From positions 62,001 through 126,000 of the forward strand of contig DAIDHD010000083.1 in the NCBI GenBank assembly GCA_027459765.1: DNA of 64,000 bases. Reading direction: 5' to 3'. The DNA is from Gammaproteobacteria bacterium (lineage in GTDB: Bacteria > Pseudomonadota > Gammaproteobacteria > Steroidobacterales > Steroidobacteraceae). Positions 6,716-15,490 of this stretch are shown here, in pieces. The notes beneath the pieces were generated by a model. It did no database searches. It worked only from the letters and a program-made list of their open reading frames with translations, and was not told where the DNA came from. How positions within the stretch are numbered: position 1 is the first letter of the stretch; every line of letters begins with the position of its first letter. Both the position numbers and the translations under genes were made by a program.

Positions 6716-8088
6716 GTTTTCTCCCGCCCCTTCAATGACTTGGCCGCTGGCCCACCCCGCTTAGTGGCAAATCCAGTGGCAAATCGGATATCCGTTGCCT
6801 GCGGCGACGGCGGAAATTTCATTTCGAATGGACGCGCGATCGGCCGAGTGATTTGAAGGCTGCCCGCCCACGCTCGGCTCCTCTTCAAAGGCCGCTCCGA
6901 ATTGATCGCCGCCCGGATCCGCTCGACATCGGATTCGAGCGCGCCGCCCGCCCACGCTGCATAGAAGCGCAGCATCGTCGAGATGCTGTGGCCATGCTGC
7001 CGAGCGACCCAGAGGGCGCTGCGGCCAATCATCAGGTCCCAGCTCACGGACGTGTGCCGGGCCACGTACGGGCGGCGATATCGGATCTTCGTCAGCCGGC
7101 GCAGTGTCCGCTGCCAGCGCATGCCGAGGTACTGAAGATTGCAGATTGGCTGGCCGTCGGCCTTGAAGAACAAGAAGTCGTGGTCAATCACGCCTGCTCG
7201 CACGAGCCCATCTCGAAACGCAAGGTGCCGCCGGAGCACGCCGATCGCTCGCGGGCTCAAGACGATGCGGCGGTCGTCGCCGGTCTTGGTGCAGTCCTTG
7301 TCGATGCCGTTGACCCGGGCTTTCGTGACATCGAGCGTGCCGCGGATCGCATCGTAGTCGCTGACACGCAGCGCGATCTCTTCTGAGGGTCGGAGGCCTG
7401 TGAAGAACCGGAACTCATCGTAGTTCGCCTGGGCGTCGCCCCAGTCCTTGCGAATCGCCGCAACCAGAGTCTCGGCTTCGTCGAGCGCGAACGGGTCAAC
7501 GATCGGTCGATCCTTGCCCTGAATGCGCGCTCCTTTGAGCTCCCGCGTCGGGTCGTGTCTGTCGGGATGATTTCGGTACCCGAACTTGAACGCTCGCCTC
7601 AGGACGCTGACGGCGTTGTTGTAAGTTTTCTTTCCCCACGGCGGTGTGTCAGCGATCCGCACGAGCTCGGAATAACTCACATCGAGGAAGCGCCGCGCCC
7701 CAACTGCCCGCCGCCAAACGTGGTCCAGCGTCCGTCGATAGGTCGTCAGAGTCACCGGCGCCAGGTCGTGGCGCGCGACGCGCGCCAGGCAGTGCGCCAG
7801 GTACTCGTCGAACACCTGCTCGCACGTCCGCGCAGATCCTTCGCGTGGCGTGCGATTCAGGTGGCGGTAGTCGGGGAACTCCTCCGCAAATAAGAATGTG
7901 CCGGCAGCGATTCGCGCCTTGATACCGAGGAGATGCTGCCGTGCGCGGCGCAGATTGGTTGGTGTCGGAACCCAGGGTAAGGTGGGGCGATATCGAACGC
8001 CCTTGAAACCAAATGTGAATTGAATTCGGCTCTGACCGGCGGGGATGACACCACCGGATAGCGATCTTCGGCCCATGCTGTGCCTCAC
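6607..8088 (-). CDS. Tyrosine site-specific integrase of the 38-kb island
   Basis: This 493-aa phage-type integrase has an N-terminal arm-binding/SAM-like region and a C-terminal catalytic domain. Visible catalytic elements are the first Arg (TGLRPSEE, about residue 230), RHTSVSW (His/Arg), QHGH and the Tyr in STMLRFYA. It reads toward the adjacent att site, the usual arrangement for tRNA-targeting islands. The C-terminal ~36 residues are encoded across the att core and into the neighbouring island's right arm. The related integrase at 45202 stops short of its att, so this tail may not be needed for function. Confidence 0.9.
   Translation of the reverse strand: MRHSMGRRSLSGGVIPAGQSRIQFTFGFKGVRYRPTLPWVPTPTNLRRARQHLLGIKARIAAGTFLFAEEFPDYRHLNRTPREGSARTCEQVFDEYLAHCLARVARHDLAPVTLTTYRRTLDHVWRRAVGARRFLDVSYSELVRIADTPPWGKKTYNNAVSVLRRAFKFGYRNHPDRHDPTRELKGARIQGKDRPIVDPFALDEAETLVAAIRKDWGDAQANYDEFRFFTGLRPSEEIALRVSDYDAIRGTLDVTKARVNGIDKDCTKTGDDRRIVLSPRAIGVLRRHLAFRDGLVRAGVIDHDFLFFKADGQPICNLQYLGMRWQRTLRRLTKIRYRRPYVARHTSVSWDLMIGRSALWVARQHGHSISTMLRFYAAWAGGALESDVERIRAAINSERPLKRSRAWAGSLQITRPIARPFEMKFPPSPQATDIRFATGFATKRGGPAAKSLKGREKTGGERGIRRRILEINNLRNSFVFLSPPIPPDPRIWQ
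6765..6785. repeat. Tandem arm-type repeats at island left end
   Basis: Two copies of TGGCAAATC spaced 12 bases apart lie inside the integrase C-terminal coding region. They resemble the TGCCAAATC pair in the right arms of the att repeats, and a related pair sits at about 45226-45244. They are likely arm-binding sites for the integrase. Confidence 0.5.
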
Positions 8089-8164
8089 GCGGAATGTGAG
8101 CGGGAAACACTACCCGGAATACTTCAGTGGAGAGCGGATGCGACACGGCTGCGGGTCGGCCCGA

Positions 8165-8416
8165 TCAGTCGTGTGCCCGGTTTTGTGCGATCTTCGATAA
8201 GCCGTAAAGCGCGATTCCCATCCAGACGACGTTGATGGCCGCGGAGGGATATGCCCCGTTCCAACCGCTGTTGATGACGAATCCTGCGCCCGACAGGACA
8301 TTCAGCCACTGGTAGATCTTGGATTTCGACGTTACGTGTCCGGTATTCAGAAGCACCTACGCCGTCAGCATCATCACGGCGGCCGCCCAACCTACCACTT
8401 CAACAGCGATGCGCAT
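8165..8416 (-). pseudogene. CBU_0592-family small membrane protein with in-frame stop
   Basis: Reading leftward from ATG 8416 gives MRIAVEVVGWAAAVMMLTA, then TAG, then VLLNTGHVTSKSKIYQWLN and a second hydrophobic stretch ending near AQNRAHD. Both halves are in one frame and together make the roughly 83-residue, two-to-three-helix layout of CBU_0592-type membrane proteins. In these a Tyr before LLNTG is common, so a Tyr codon (TAC/TAT) to TAG change is likely. The ORF track shows only the downstream part. It is either a recent nonsense mutation or a sequencing error. Confidence 0.6.
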
Positions 8417-8531
8417 GGCGTCCTCCAATGACCGCTAAAAAAAGTTTCGACCGTGATGGTAATGAAAGCGATACAGGCAAGCGAACGCGCGTGCGCCAAT
8501 GGCCCGCTCTCGAAACGTCCGGCCGTCGCCT

Positions 8532-10340
8532 TCAGGTGGAGGCGACTACCCGTGGTGCTACGGTCGCCGCACTATTCGTAATAGCGGCTGGGTGGACGAG
8601 CTCCAGCAGCCGGTCAACGCCGACCGGTTCGCTCATTAGCAGCGGTACGAGCGCGTACCGGCTCGCGTGACGAGTTGCGACGGCATCGATTTCCGAGAGC
8701 TCATTGCGCGCACGCTGGCGCAGCAGGGCGGACTTCGGGTTCGCCGCTGCGACCGAATTGTTGATGATCCAGGCCCACGGTTCGATCCCCGCGCGCCGCA
8801 GGTCTGCCTGCAGTCCCGCGGCCTCCAACACGGGGGTCGTCTCTGCGAGAGAGACCAGCAGGACCTTGGTGCGTTTCGGGTCCTGCAACTGCATCATGGG
8901 TGTCACGAAGTGCGCGTGGTTCCGGCTCATCTGCCGGGCGACTTCACGGTGGTACGCGCCGGCGGCATCGAGCAGCAGCAGGGTGTGGCCCGTCGGAGCC
9001 GTATCCATGACGACGAACTTCGAGCTCGCCTCGCGAATGACGCGCGAGAACGCACCGAATACCGCGATCTCCTCGGTGCATGGAGAGCGCAGATCCTCTT
9101 CCAATAGTGCCCGTCCCGCGGCGTCGAGCTCAGCGCCCTTGGCGGCCAGCACCTGCTGCCGGTACCGCTCCGTCTCGACGTGCGGGTCGATGCGGCTCAC
9201 GGTCTGGTGTTCGAGCGTGCCGCTGAGGGTATCTTCCAGATGCGCGGCCGGGTCCGAGGTTGTGAGGTGAACGGTCAGTCCGCGGTGGGCCAGCTCGACT
9301 GCGACGGCGGCCGCGAGGGTGGTCTTTCCGACGCCGCCTTTGCCCATCAGCATGACGAGACCGTGGCCCTCGGCCGCAATGCCATCGATGAGCGCCGACA
9401 ACGGGGCAGGGGCCGGCGCCTGGAATACGTTCTCGTCCATGGCCCCGGATGTGGTGTCGACTGTGAGCAGGTGTCGCAGCGCATCAAAACCAACGAGGTT
9501 GAAGCCCTTCAGTGGAATCACGTCCTGCGGCAGCGCTCGAAGGGCTGTCGGGACGGCGGCAAGGGCGGCCTGCTCGCGGTCCCAGATCGCGGCGGCCAAG
9601 GGATCGCCAGCCGTCTCCGCGCGGGGCAGGACGCCGTTGATGACCAGAAAATGCTGCGACAGCCCGATGTCAGCGAGTTCCGTGTGGGTGCGGGCGGCCT
9701 CCCTCAGCGTGGCCAACTGGGGACGTGCGACCAGGACCAGGCGGGTGCGCGCCGGGTCGGCGAGCGCGTCGACCGCCGATTTGTATTGCTCGCGCTGCTT
9801 TTCAAGCCCGGCGAGCGGACCCAGGCACGACGCGTCGCCCTTTCCGGCCTCCAGAAACCCGGTCCAGGCGCCCGGCAATTGCAGCAACCGGATCGTGTGC
9901 CCGGTGGGGGCGGTGTCGAAGATTACGTGATCGTACCCGGCCGTCAGTTCGCCGTCCGTGAGCAGCGCCGTGAACTCATCGAACGCCGCGATCTCCGTCG
10001 TGCAGGCACCCGAGAGTTGCTCCTCGATACCCTTGACCACGCTGTCCGGCAGGACGCCTCGGACGGGGCCGACAATCCGGTCCCGGTAGGCCTGCGCGGC
10101 GGCCTGGGGGTCGATTTCCAGCGTCCACAGTCGCTCCACCGCCGGAATGGCGGTGACCCGATTGCCGATGGTCACACCAAAGACCTGGCCCACATTGGAG
10201 GCGGGATCGGTACTGACGAGCAGAACCCGGCGCCCGGCCGCTGCAAGGTGAATGGAGGTTGCGCAGGCAATGGAGGTCTTCCCGACACCGCCCTTGCCGG
10301 TAAAGAACAGGAACCGCGGCGGTTGGTCGAGGAACCTCAC
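8532..10340 (-). CDS. arsA: Arsenite-stimulated ATPase ArsA
   Basis: This 602-aa protein is made of two homologous ATPase halves, each with a deviant Walker A (GKGGVGKT, about residues 15-22 and 333-340) and a DTAPTGHT motif. Cys112 (GACTTE), Cys172 (SCLGPL) and a C-terminal-half Cys (SPCTEE) match the three As(III)-binding cysteines of ArsA. The GTG at 10340 was chosen because VRFLDQPPRFLFF aligns with the family start and lies 10 bases after arsD. The ORF-track extension is unlikely. It energises arsenite export by the membrane pump, with ArsD as chaperone. It is the last gene of the ars operon. Confidence 0.93.
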   Translation of the reverse strand: MRFLDQPPRFLFFTGKGGVGKTSIACATSIHLAAAGRRVLLVSTDPASNVGQVFGVTIGNRVTAIPAVERLWTLEIDPQAAAQAYRDRIVGPVRGVLPDSVVKGIEEQLSGACTTEIAAFDEFTALLTDGELTAGYDHVIFDTAPTGHTIRLLQLPGAWTGFLEAGKGDASCLGPLAGLEKQREQYKSAVDALADPARTRLVLVARPQLATLREAARTHTELADIGLSQHFLVINGVLPRAETAGDPLAAAIWDREQAALAAVPTALRALPQDVIPLKGFNLVGFDALRHLLTVDTTSGAMDENVFQAPAPAPLSALIDGIAAEGHGLVMLMGKGGVGKTTLAAAVAVELAHRGLTVHLTTSDPAAHLEDTLSGTLEHQTVSRIDPHVETERYRQQVLAAKGAELDAAGRALLEEDLRSPCTEEIAVFGAFSRVIREASSKFVVMDTAPTGHTLLLLDAAGAYHREVARQMSRNHAHFVTPMMQLQDPKRTKVLLVSLAETTPVLEAAGLQADLRRAGIEPWAWIINNSVAAANPKSALLRQRARNELSEIDAVATRHASRYALVPLLMSEPVGVDRLLELVHPAAITNSAATVAPRVVAST

Positions 10341-10350
10341 GCGCCTTGGC

Positions 10351-10710
10351 TCAGCAGCGACCGCCGCCACAGCAACCGGATGCCTTCTTCGGCACCTCCG
10401 CCGGCGCAGCAATCCCCGCCCAGCGTCCGAGCTCCGTGCGGTTCGGGTAGCGGCCGGCGAGTGCGACCTGCCCATCCACGAGGATCAAGGGCAGAGCCTC
10501 TTCGCCCGAGCGCTCGAGGAAGGCCTTCACCGGCGGCATCTGGGCGAAGACGAGTGGCTGCTGGGCCAGGTTGAAGCGCTCAATCGTGGCGCCCTGCTCC
10601 TTCGCCCAGGCGGCGTCCGCGGAAAAGTTGACGAGCGCCTGGTCGACGTCGGTGCCGCATACACCTGTGCTGCAGCACAGGGCCGGATCAAACACTTGGA
10701 TGGTGGTCAT
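10351..10710 (-). CDS. arsD: Arsenic metallochaperone ArsD
   Basis: This 119-aa protein contains the ArsD cysteine triad Cys12-Cys13-Cys18 (CCSTGVCG) used to pass As(III) to ArsA, and an additional C-terminal CCGGGRC cluster. It lies between arsC and arsA in the same orientation, as in arsRDABC-type operons. The 101-base gap to arsC could hold a secondary signal, but none is evident. Confidence 0.92.
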   Translation of the reverse strand: MTTIQVFDPALCCSTGVCGTDVDQALVNFSADAAWAKEQGATIERFNLAQQPLVFAQMPPVKAFLERSGEEALPLILVDGQVALAGRYPNRTELGRWAGIAAPAEVPKKASGCCGGGRC

Positions 10711-10811
10711 CTGGCATCTCCTAATCGAATTCGTTGGCCTCGGCCGTCGCCGATGAGGCCTGCCTCGACCCTACTCGCGAGCGCAAGCCGCGGCCATCCG
10801 TGGAACTCAGC

Positions 10812-11243
10812 TCAGCGCACGCGTTCGCCATGGGCGGCAATCACGACTTCGCCGCCTTCCTTCGCAAACGGCGCCTTCTGCGGCACCGGCAGAATATCCA
10901 GCACCGCCTCGGAAGGCCGGCACAGCTTCACGCCCCAGGGGGTCACGACAATCGGGCGGTTGATCAGGATCGGGTGCGCGAGCATGCAGTCGATCAGCTG
11001 CGCGTCGGTCCAGTGAGTAGCGCCAAGATCTAGTTCCGCGAACGGCGTTCCCTTCTCGCGCAGCAGGGCGCGTGCCGGGATACTCATCCGGGCAATCAGG
11101 GATTCCAGCGTGGATCGGTCCGGCGGGGTCTTCAGATACTCGATCACTGTCGGCTCGATGCCCGCATTGCGGATCAGCGCCAGCGTGTTGCGGGACGTTC
11201 CGCAAGCCGGGTTGTGATAGATCGTGACTGAAGGGCCGCTCAC
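10812..11243 (-). CDS. arsC: Arsenate reductase, glutaredoxin-dependent ArsC
   Basis: This 143-aa ArsC/Spx-fold protein has the catalytic Cys in TIYHNPACGTSRN (residue ~12) and the downstream RPIVVTPWGVKLCRPSE element carrying the conserved Arg residues. It reduces As(V) to As(III) with glutathione/glutaredoxin. The GTG at 11243 overlaps the acr3 stop (GTGA), which favours it over the longer ORF-track start. It is the third arsenate reductase of the operon and mechanistically distinct from the two phosphatase-like ones upstream. Confidence 0.92.
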   Translation of the reverse strand: MSGPSVTIYHNPACGTSRNTLALIRNAGIEPTVIEYLKTPPDRSTLESLIARMSIPARALLREKGTPFAELDLGATHWTDAQLIDCMLAHPILINRPIVVTPWGVKLCRPSEAVLDILPVPQKAPFAKEGGEVVIAAHGERVR

Positions 11244-12340
11244 GAGGGCCTCCCGCCGGTGCCCGATCCCTGCATGCCAAGCTCGTACCAACCCTTGCTG
11301 CGGTTCACGATCCGGACGACCAGCAGCATGACCGGCACTTCAATGAGTACGCCCACGACCGTGGCGAGTGCCGCGCCGGACTCGAATCCGAACAGGCTGA
11401 TCGCGGCAGCGACGGCCAGCTCGAAGAAATTGCTCGCGCCAATCAAGGCGGACGGGCAGGCGACGCTGTGGGATTCGCCGAGGCGTCGGTTGAGCCAGTA
11501 CGCGAGTGCCGAGTTGAAGAACACCTGAATGAGGATCGGCACCGCGAGCATCGCGATGATCAGGGGCTGCTTGATGATGGCCTCGCCCTGGAAAGCGAAC
11601 AGAAGGACCAGCGTCGCGAGCAGCGCCGTGATCGACCACGGCCCGATTGCAGACAAAGCGCGGTCAAAACCCGCCTGCCCGCCTTGAGCCAGCAGCGCTT
11701 TGCGCAGCAGCTGCGCGATTACTACCGGGATCACGAGGTAAAGCAGCACAGACGTGAGCAGCGTGTCCCACGGGACAGTGATCGACGAGAGTCCGAGGAG
11801 GAGCGCCACGATCGGCGCGAACGCGAACACCATGATCGTGTCGTTGAGCGCGACCTGGGTGAGCGTGAAGAGCGGATGCCCGTTCGTGAGCCGGCTCCAC
11901 ACGAACACCATGGCGGTGCAGGGCGCTGCGGCCAGCAGGATGAGACCTGCGATGTAGCTATCAAGCTGGTCGGCCGGCAGGTATCCGGCGAACACATGCC
12001 GGACGAAGATCCAGCCCAGCAAGGCCATCGAGAACGGCTTGACCGCCCAGTTCACGAACAGCGTGACGCCGATGCCGCGCCAATGCTGCTTGACCTGATG
12101 CAGGGCGCCGAAATCGATCTTCAGCAGCATCGGAATGATCATCACCCAGATCAGGAGGCCCACTGGGATATTGACCTTCGCGATCTCCATATGGCCGATC
12201 GCATGGAACGGTCCCGGCAGCCACTGGCCAAGGCCAATGCCGACGATGATGCAGAGAAATACCCACACGGTCAGGTAGCGCTCGAAGACGCTCATGGGGG
12301 CAGGAGCCGCAAGGGGAGCGGCGAGGGTGGTGGTGTTCAT
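11240..12340 (-). CDS. acr3: Arsenite efflux permease ACR3
   Basis: This 366-aa membrane protein has about ten helices. The family signature around LAAAPCTAMVFVWSRLTNG contains the Cys essential for arsenite transport, and LNDTIMVFAFAP follows. It extrudes As(III) across the inner membrane, with ArsA/ArsD possibly coupling ATP hydrolysis. It is translationally coupled to the following arsC and lies 3 bases after the upstream reductase gene. Confidence 0.94.
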   Translation of the reverse strand: MNTTTLAAPLAAPAPMSVFERYLTVWVFLCIIVGIGLGQWLPGPFHAIGHMEIAKVNIPVGLLIWVMIIPMLLKIDFGALHQVKQHWRGIGVTLFVNWAVKPFSMALLGWIFVRHVFAGYLPADQLDSYIAGLILLAAAPCTAMVFVWSRLTNGHPLFTLTQVALNDTIMVFAFAPIVALLLGLSSITVPWDTLLTSVLLYLVIPVVIAQLLRKALLAQGGQAGFDRALSAIGPWSITALLATLVLLFAFQGEAIIKQPLIIAMLAVPILIQVFFNSALAYWLNRRLGESHSVACPSALIGASNFFELAVAAAISLFGFESGAALATVVGVLIEVPVMLLVVRIVNRSKGWYELGMQGSGTGGRPS

Positions 12341-12343
12341 CGG

Positions 12344-12850
12344 TCAGCTCTTGCCTATCTCGGTGAGCGCGGCGTTCAGCGCTTGCGGGGTCATGGAGTC
12401 GAGCGGCAGCGCGAGCAGTTGCAGCATGCGGTAGCCGATGGCCTGGCGGGTCAGCTCGAACGCCCGCCGTTTGCCGGCATCGCCGCCCTCGGCGTTGGAC
12501 GGATCGGGGTAGCCCCAATGCACCTTGACGGGCTGCTTCCCGGGGCCGCCAAAGAACACGGGACAGGTTTCGGCCGCGGCGCTGTCGCACACCGTGATGA
12601 CGATCGACAGGGGAGGCGCCCCGTCACCCCTGAACTCGTCCCAGCTCTTGCTGCGGTAGGCGTGGGTGTCGATGCCGGCGCTCTGCAATGCTTCAATCGC
12701 GAAGGCGTTGATACGCCCGCTCGGGGCGCTGCCGGCGCTGTGGGCCTGGACATCCTTACCGAGCTTGCGGGCGAGGTGGTTGAGCATCCCTTCGCTGAGA
12801 ACGCTTCGGGCCGAGTTATGGGTGCATAGGATCAAGGCATGGGTCGTCAT
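12344..12850 (-). CDS. arsC: Arsenate reductase, low-molecular-weight phosphatase type (second)
   Basis: This 168-aa LMW-PTP-fold protein has the P-loop CTHNSARS (Cys10) and the conserved YRSKSWDEF and VITVCDSAAAETCPVF stretches, with the additional Cys residues of the arsenate-reducing subgroup. It would reduce As(V) using thioredoxin or a related thiol. It follows a paralogue (12854-13348) by 3 bases. Confidence 0.9.
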   Translation of the reverse strand: MTTHALILCTHNSARSVLSEGMLNHLARKLGKDVQAHSAGSAPSGRINAFAIEALQSAGIDTHAYRSKSWDEFRGDGAPPLSIVITVCDSAAAETCPVFFGGPGKQPVKVHWGYPDPSNAEGGDAGKRRAFELTRQAIGYRMLQLLALPLDSMTPQALNAALTEIGKS

Positions 12851-12853
12851 GGT

Positions 12854-13348
12854 TCAGCGGGTTCCGATATCGCGTACTTCGCGCTGGATCGCCATGCGAT
12901 CCAGGCTCGTCAGAGGCAGGGCAAGGAAGAGTTGAATGCGGCGACGCATGTGAACCATCGTTTCGAGAAATGCCGACTCCTGCGCGAACGCGTTACCTTG
13001 GACCGCTGCAGGATCCGGCATGCCCCAGTGCGCGGTGATGGGCTGCCCTGGCCATGCCGGGCACACTTCACCGGCGGCCTTGTCGCAGACGGTAAAGACG
13101 AAGTCGAACCCAGGACTGTTTGGCTGCCCGAACTCATCCCAGCTCTTGCTGCGGAAGCCCGAGACGTCGATGTCGTTCTTGCCGAGCACATGGAGGGCGA
13201 GGGGATGCACTTCGCCCTTCGGGTGGCTACCAGCGGAGTAGGCCTTGAAGCGCCCTTTGCCGAGCTGGTTCATCAGGCCTTCGGCGATGATCGATCGCGC
13301 GGAATTTCCCGTGCAGATGAACAGCACGTTGTACATCTTCCCGTCCAT
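12854..13348 (-). CDS. arsC: Arsenate reductase, low-molecular-weight phosphatase type (first)
   Basis: This 164-aa protein begins MDGKMYNVLFICTGNSARS with P-loop CTGNSARS, and continues with FRSKSWDEF and FTVCDKAAGEVCPAWPG. The ATG at 13348 was chosen over the 276-aa ORF because the upstream residues are low-complexity and overlap arsI. It is related to, but clearly diverged from, the next gene, so this is not a fresh tandem duplication. Confidence 0.9.
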   Translation of the reverse strand: MDGKMYNVLFICTGNSARSIIAEGLMNQLGKGRFKAYSAGSHPKGEVHPLALHVLGKNDIDVSGFRSKSWDEFGQPNSPGFDFVFTVCDKAAGEVCPAWPGQPITAHWGMPDPAAVQGNAFAQESAFLETMVHMRRRIQLFLALPLTSLDRMAIQREVRDIGTR

Positions 13349-13355
13349 GGTGACC

Positions 13356-13880
13356 TCAGCAGCAGGAGGAGCCGGCGGTATTGACGGGAATCCCGATCGG
13401 CTTGCCGCGTGAGGCGGGCGTGCAGCACCGCCCTTGCTCGGTCGGCGCTTTCGGGGCGGACTCGGCGGGCGAGCAGCAGGGGCTGGCCGCCGTGGCAACT
13501 TGGGATTCGCTGAAGGTCGGGATATTCCCAAGGGTGTGGAACTGCTCCCACGCGATGCCCTGCGGGTCGGTGACCCAGTACTTTTCGCTGCGGGCGTAGC
13601 AGCAGGTCGTCTCGCCTTCATCGAGCAGTGCCATGTCCGCGGATTCGGCACGCGCCTTGAGGACCGCGAGTTCCTGCGGATCATCCGTCTGGAAACCCAG
13701 ATGGTCGATGCCTGGCTGGGCGGCGCGCGTGGAGATCGCGAAGTTCAGGCGCGGATCCTCCAGCATCCACTTGGCGTAGTCGCTCTCGACGCGGACCGGA
13801 TCGGCGGCGAACAGCTTTGAATAGAAGCCGATGCTCTTGTCGAGGTCGGCAACGTGCAGGTGAACATGGAATCGTTTCAC
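13356..13880 (-). CDS. arsI: ArsI/CadI-type glyoxalase-fold protein (probable C-As lyase)
   Basis: This 174-aa vicinal-oxygen-chelate protein has His residues in FHVHLHV, His60 (IDHLGF) and Glu112 (WEQFH) as likely Fe(II) ligands. The adjacent Cys93-Cys94 (TTCCYARS) is the organoarsenical-binding pair of ArsI, which cleaves the carbon-arsenic bond of trivalent organoarsenicals. The C-terminal tail is Cys-rich (SPCCSP, RCCTP, SSCC). It is the second gene of the ars operon, directly after arsR. Confidence 0.85.
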   Translation of the reverse strand: MKRFHVHLHVADLDKSIGFYSKLFAADPVRVESDYAKWMLEDPRLNFAISTRAAQPGIDHLGFQTDDPQELAVLKARAESADMALLDEGETTCCYARSEKYWVTDPQGIAWEQFHTLGNIPTFSESQVATAASPCCSPAESAPKAPTEQGRCCTPASRGKPIGIPVNTAGSSCC

Positions 13881-13894
13881 GGCGATGGCTCCAA

Positions 13895-14221
13895 TTAGCA
13901 GGTAGCCCGGCGTTTCCGGACGGACGGTATGCAGGCCTGACCCTGGCAGCAGTGATCGGTGAGGTAGCCGAGCAGCGCATTCATATGCGCGAGGGCGGGT
14001 CGGTAATGCAGGTTCCGGCCCTGCCGCTCGACGGTGATGAGATCCGCATGAACCAACTCCTTTAGGTGAAAGGAGAGGGTCGTTGCCGGGATGTCGAGGG
14101 CGGCGGCGAGGGCGCTGGGAGTCATGCCGGTGGGCCCGGCGCCCACGAGCGTGCGAAAGACTCTCAGGCGCGCTTCCTGTGCGAGGGCGGCCAGGGCGGA
14201 GACGGCAGCATTCTCATTCAT
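13895..14221 (-). CDS. arsR: ArsR-family repressor of the ars operon
   Basis: This 108-aa winged-helix regulator has the DNA-reading helix in IPATTLSFHLKELVHADL. Cysteines sit near the C-terminus (HCCQGQAC, ATC) rather than in the classic ELCVCDL site, so it belongs to a group with a C-terminal As(III)-binding site. It is the first gene of a leftward eight-gene operon (arsR-arsI-arsC-arsC-acr3-arsC-arsD-arsA), and its start codon lies in its own operator. Confidence 0.9.
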   Translation of the reverse strand: MNENAAVSALAALAQEARLRVFRTLVGAGPTGMTPSALAAALDIPATTLSFHLKELVHADLITVERQGRNLHYRPALAHMNALLGYLTDHCCQGQACIPSVRKRRATC

Positions 14222-14243
14222 AGTTCCAAGATTATAGAACTAT
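14220..14243. promoter_or_regulatory. arsR: ArsR operator dyad
   Basis: ATAGTTC-N10-GAACTAT is a perfect 7-bp inverted repeat at the arsR start. It is AT-rich within a GC-rich region and also contains a TATAAT-like element on the leftward strand, so repressor binding would block transcription of the operon. Assignment to ArsR rests on position and symmetry. Confidence 0.7.
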
Positions 14244-14365
14244 AGATCAAAGTCAATCGTTGCTAGTTCTCAACCGCGAAAGGGAGTCCGGGACGTGGAT
14301 CCAGGGTGGATCTGGCGGCCGATCCCGCCGTGGATGGCGCTGCGGTCCGCCGACTGCTAGCTTTT

Positions 14366-14752
14366 TTAGACGCTGTCGATCACCCGCTGCAGGCGGGCGC
14401 GCACCTCGTCGGCCACGCTGGTCAGTCGGGTATTGCCGACCCTGCCCATCGATGCCACGGGATCGACGGCGGCCACCTCGACTTGGCCGGGCCCTTGTTC
14501 GCGGACGATGACATTGCACGGCAACAGGACACCCAACTTGTTCTCGAGTTGCAGGGCCTGGTGCGCGAAGGTCGGATTGCAGGCTCCGAGGATCCGGTAG
14601 CTGGGCATGTCGGCGCCGATCTTGGCCTTGAGGGTCGCCCGCACGTCGATATCGGTCAGGACGCCAAAGCCTTCCTGTTTCAATGCGACGGTGACCCGCT
14701 GGATCACAGCGTCGAAATCCTGCGTTACCGTCTTGGCAAGATAGTAGGACAT
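14366..14752 (-). CDS. DUF302 domain protein
   Basis: This 128-aa protein begins MSYYLAKTVTQDFDAVIQRV and contains the DUF302 core (GFGVLTDIDVRATLKAKIG, YRILGACNPTFAHQAL, LPCNVIVRE). It has no signal peptide. DUF302 proteins are common near sulfur and metal genes but have no settled biochemical role. The gene lies 22 bases after the IS-split cytochrome gene and is probably its operon partner, under the MerR-type promoter at 16915-16945. Confidence 0.85.
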   Translation of the reverse strand: MSYYLAKTVTQDFDAVIQRVTVALKQEGFGVLTDIDVRATLKAKIGADMPSYRILGACNPTFAHQALQLENKLGVLLPCNVIVREQGPGQVEVAAVDPVASMGRVGNTRLTSVADEVRARLQRVIDSV

Positions 14753-15490
14753 CACAGGCCTCCGGTTGCGCGACTCAATGCGCCGCGGCCGCATGCTTTC
14801 CGAGGTAGTCGGTGATCGCGTCGAGTTCCGCAGCGCTTGGCGTCTTCAGGTCCGGCATGGCGCTGCCCGACAGATCGTGAATGTGATCGCGCATGCGCGA
14901 GGTGACCGCGTTCCACTCGCTGTTGCTGTGTAAGGCGGGCGAGGGCGCGGCGTGGCACTGTGAGCAGTACTTGGTCACCAGCTGCGCGCCAGCGGACTGT
15001 GAGTCCGGCAACGTGGCCGCCGCGTTGGGCGCCCACATCCAGCCCATGCCGCGCATGGACTGCATACCGCGGTACAGGGTTTCGTAGTGGTCCCGGATCA
15101 GTGCCTGCCGCTTCGCCGGATCCTTCTCCGCGGCAATCGCGGTCATCTGCTGGTGCATCTGCTGCATCATGCCCTGCATCTGGCGTCGATATTGATCCGA
15201 TGGCATGCCCGAGGGCATGCCCCACCAGCCCTGGCCAGAGCCCATCATTCCAGGCCCCATCATTCCCGGGCCCATGTGTCCCATGCCCATCATGCCGTGG
15301 CCCATCCAGCCGTGTTCCATCCAGCCGCGACCTGCAGTGCCACGCGAACCCATCATGTCGGACCCCATCATGTTCGGGTCCATCATCATCCAGTCGACGT
15401 TTCCGTTCGCTGCCATGCCGGGCAACATGCGGGTGCTGCGCATGTGTTCCAGCATCATTGACCAGTGTCGCTGCATGGCCTGCTGCCTAG

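Noticed and set aside
9180-10574. Long plus-strand ORF (464 aa) opposite arsA
   Set aside because: It lies antisense to the clear arsA frame, has Arg/Gln-rich low-similarity sequence and exists because of high GC. It is a shadow frame.
15231-15400. Apparent short tandem repeats (CCCATCAT-like) suggesting a CRISPR or minisatellite
   Set aside because: They are codons of the Met/Gly-rich segment of the cytochrome gene. There are no regular spacers or conserved repeat length.
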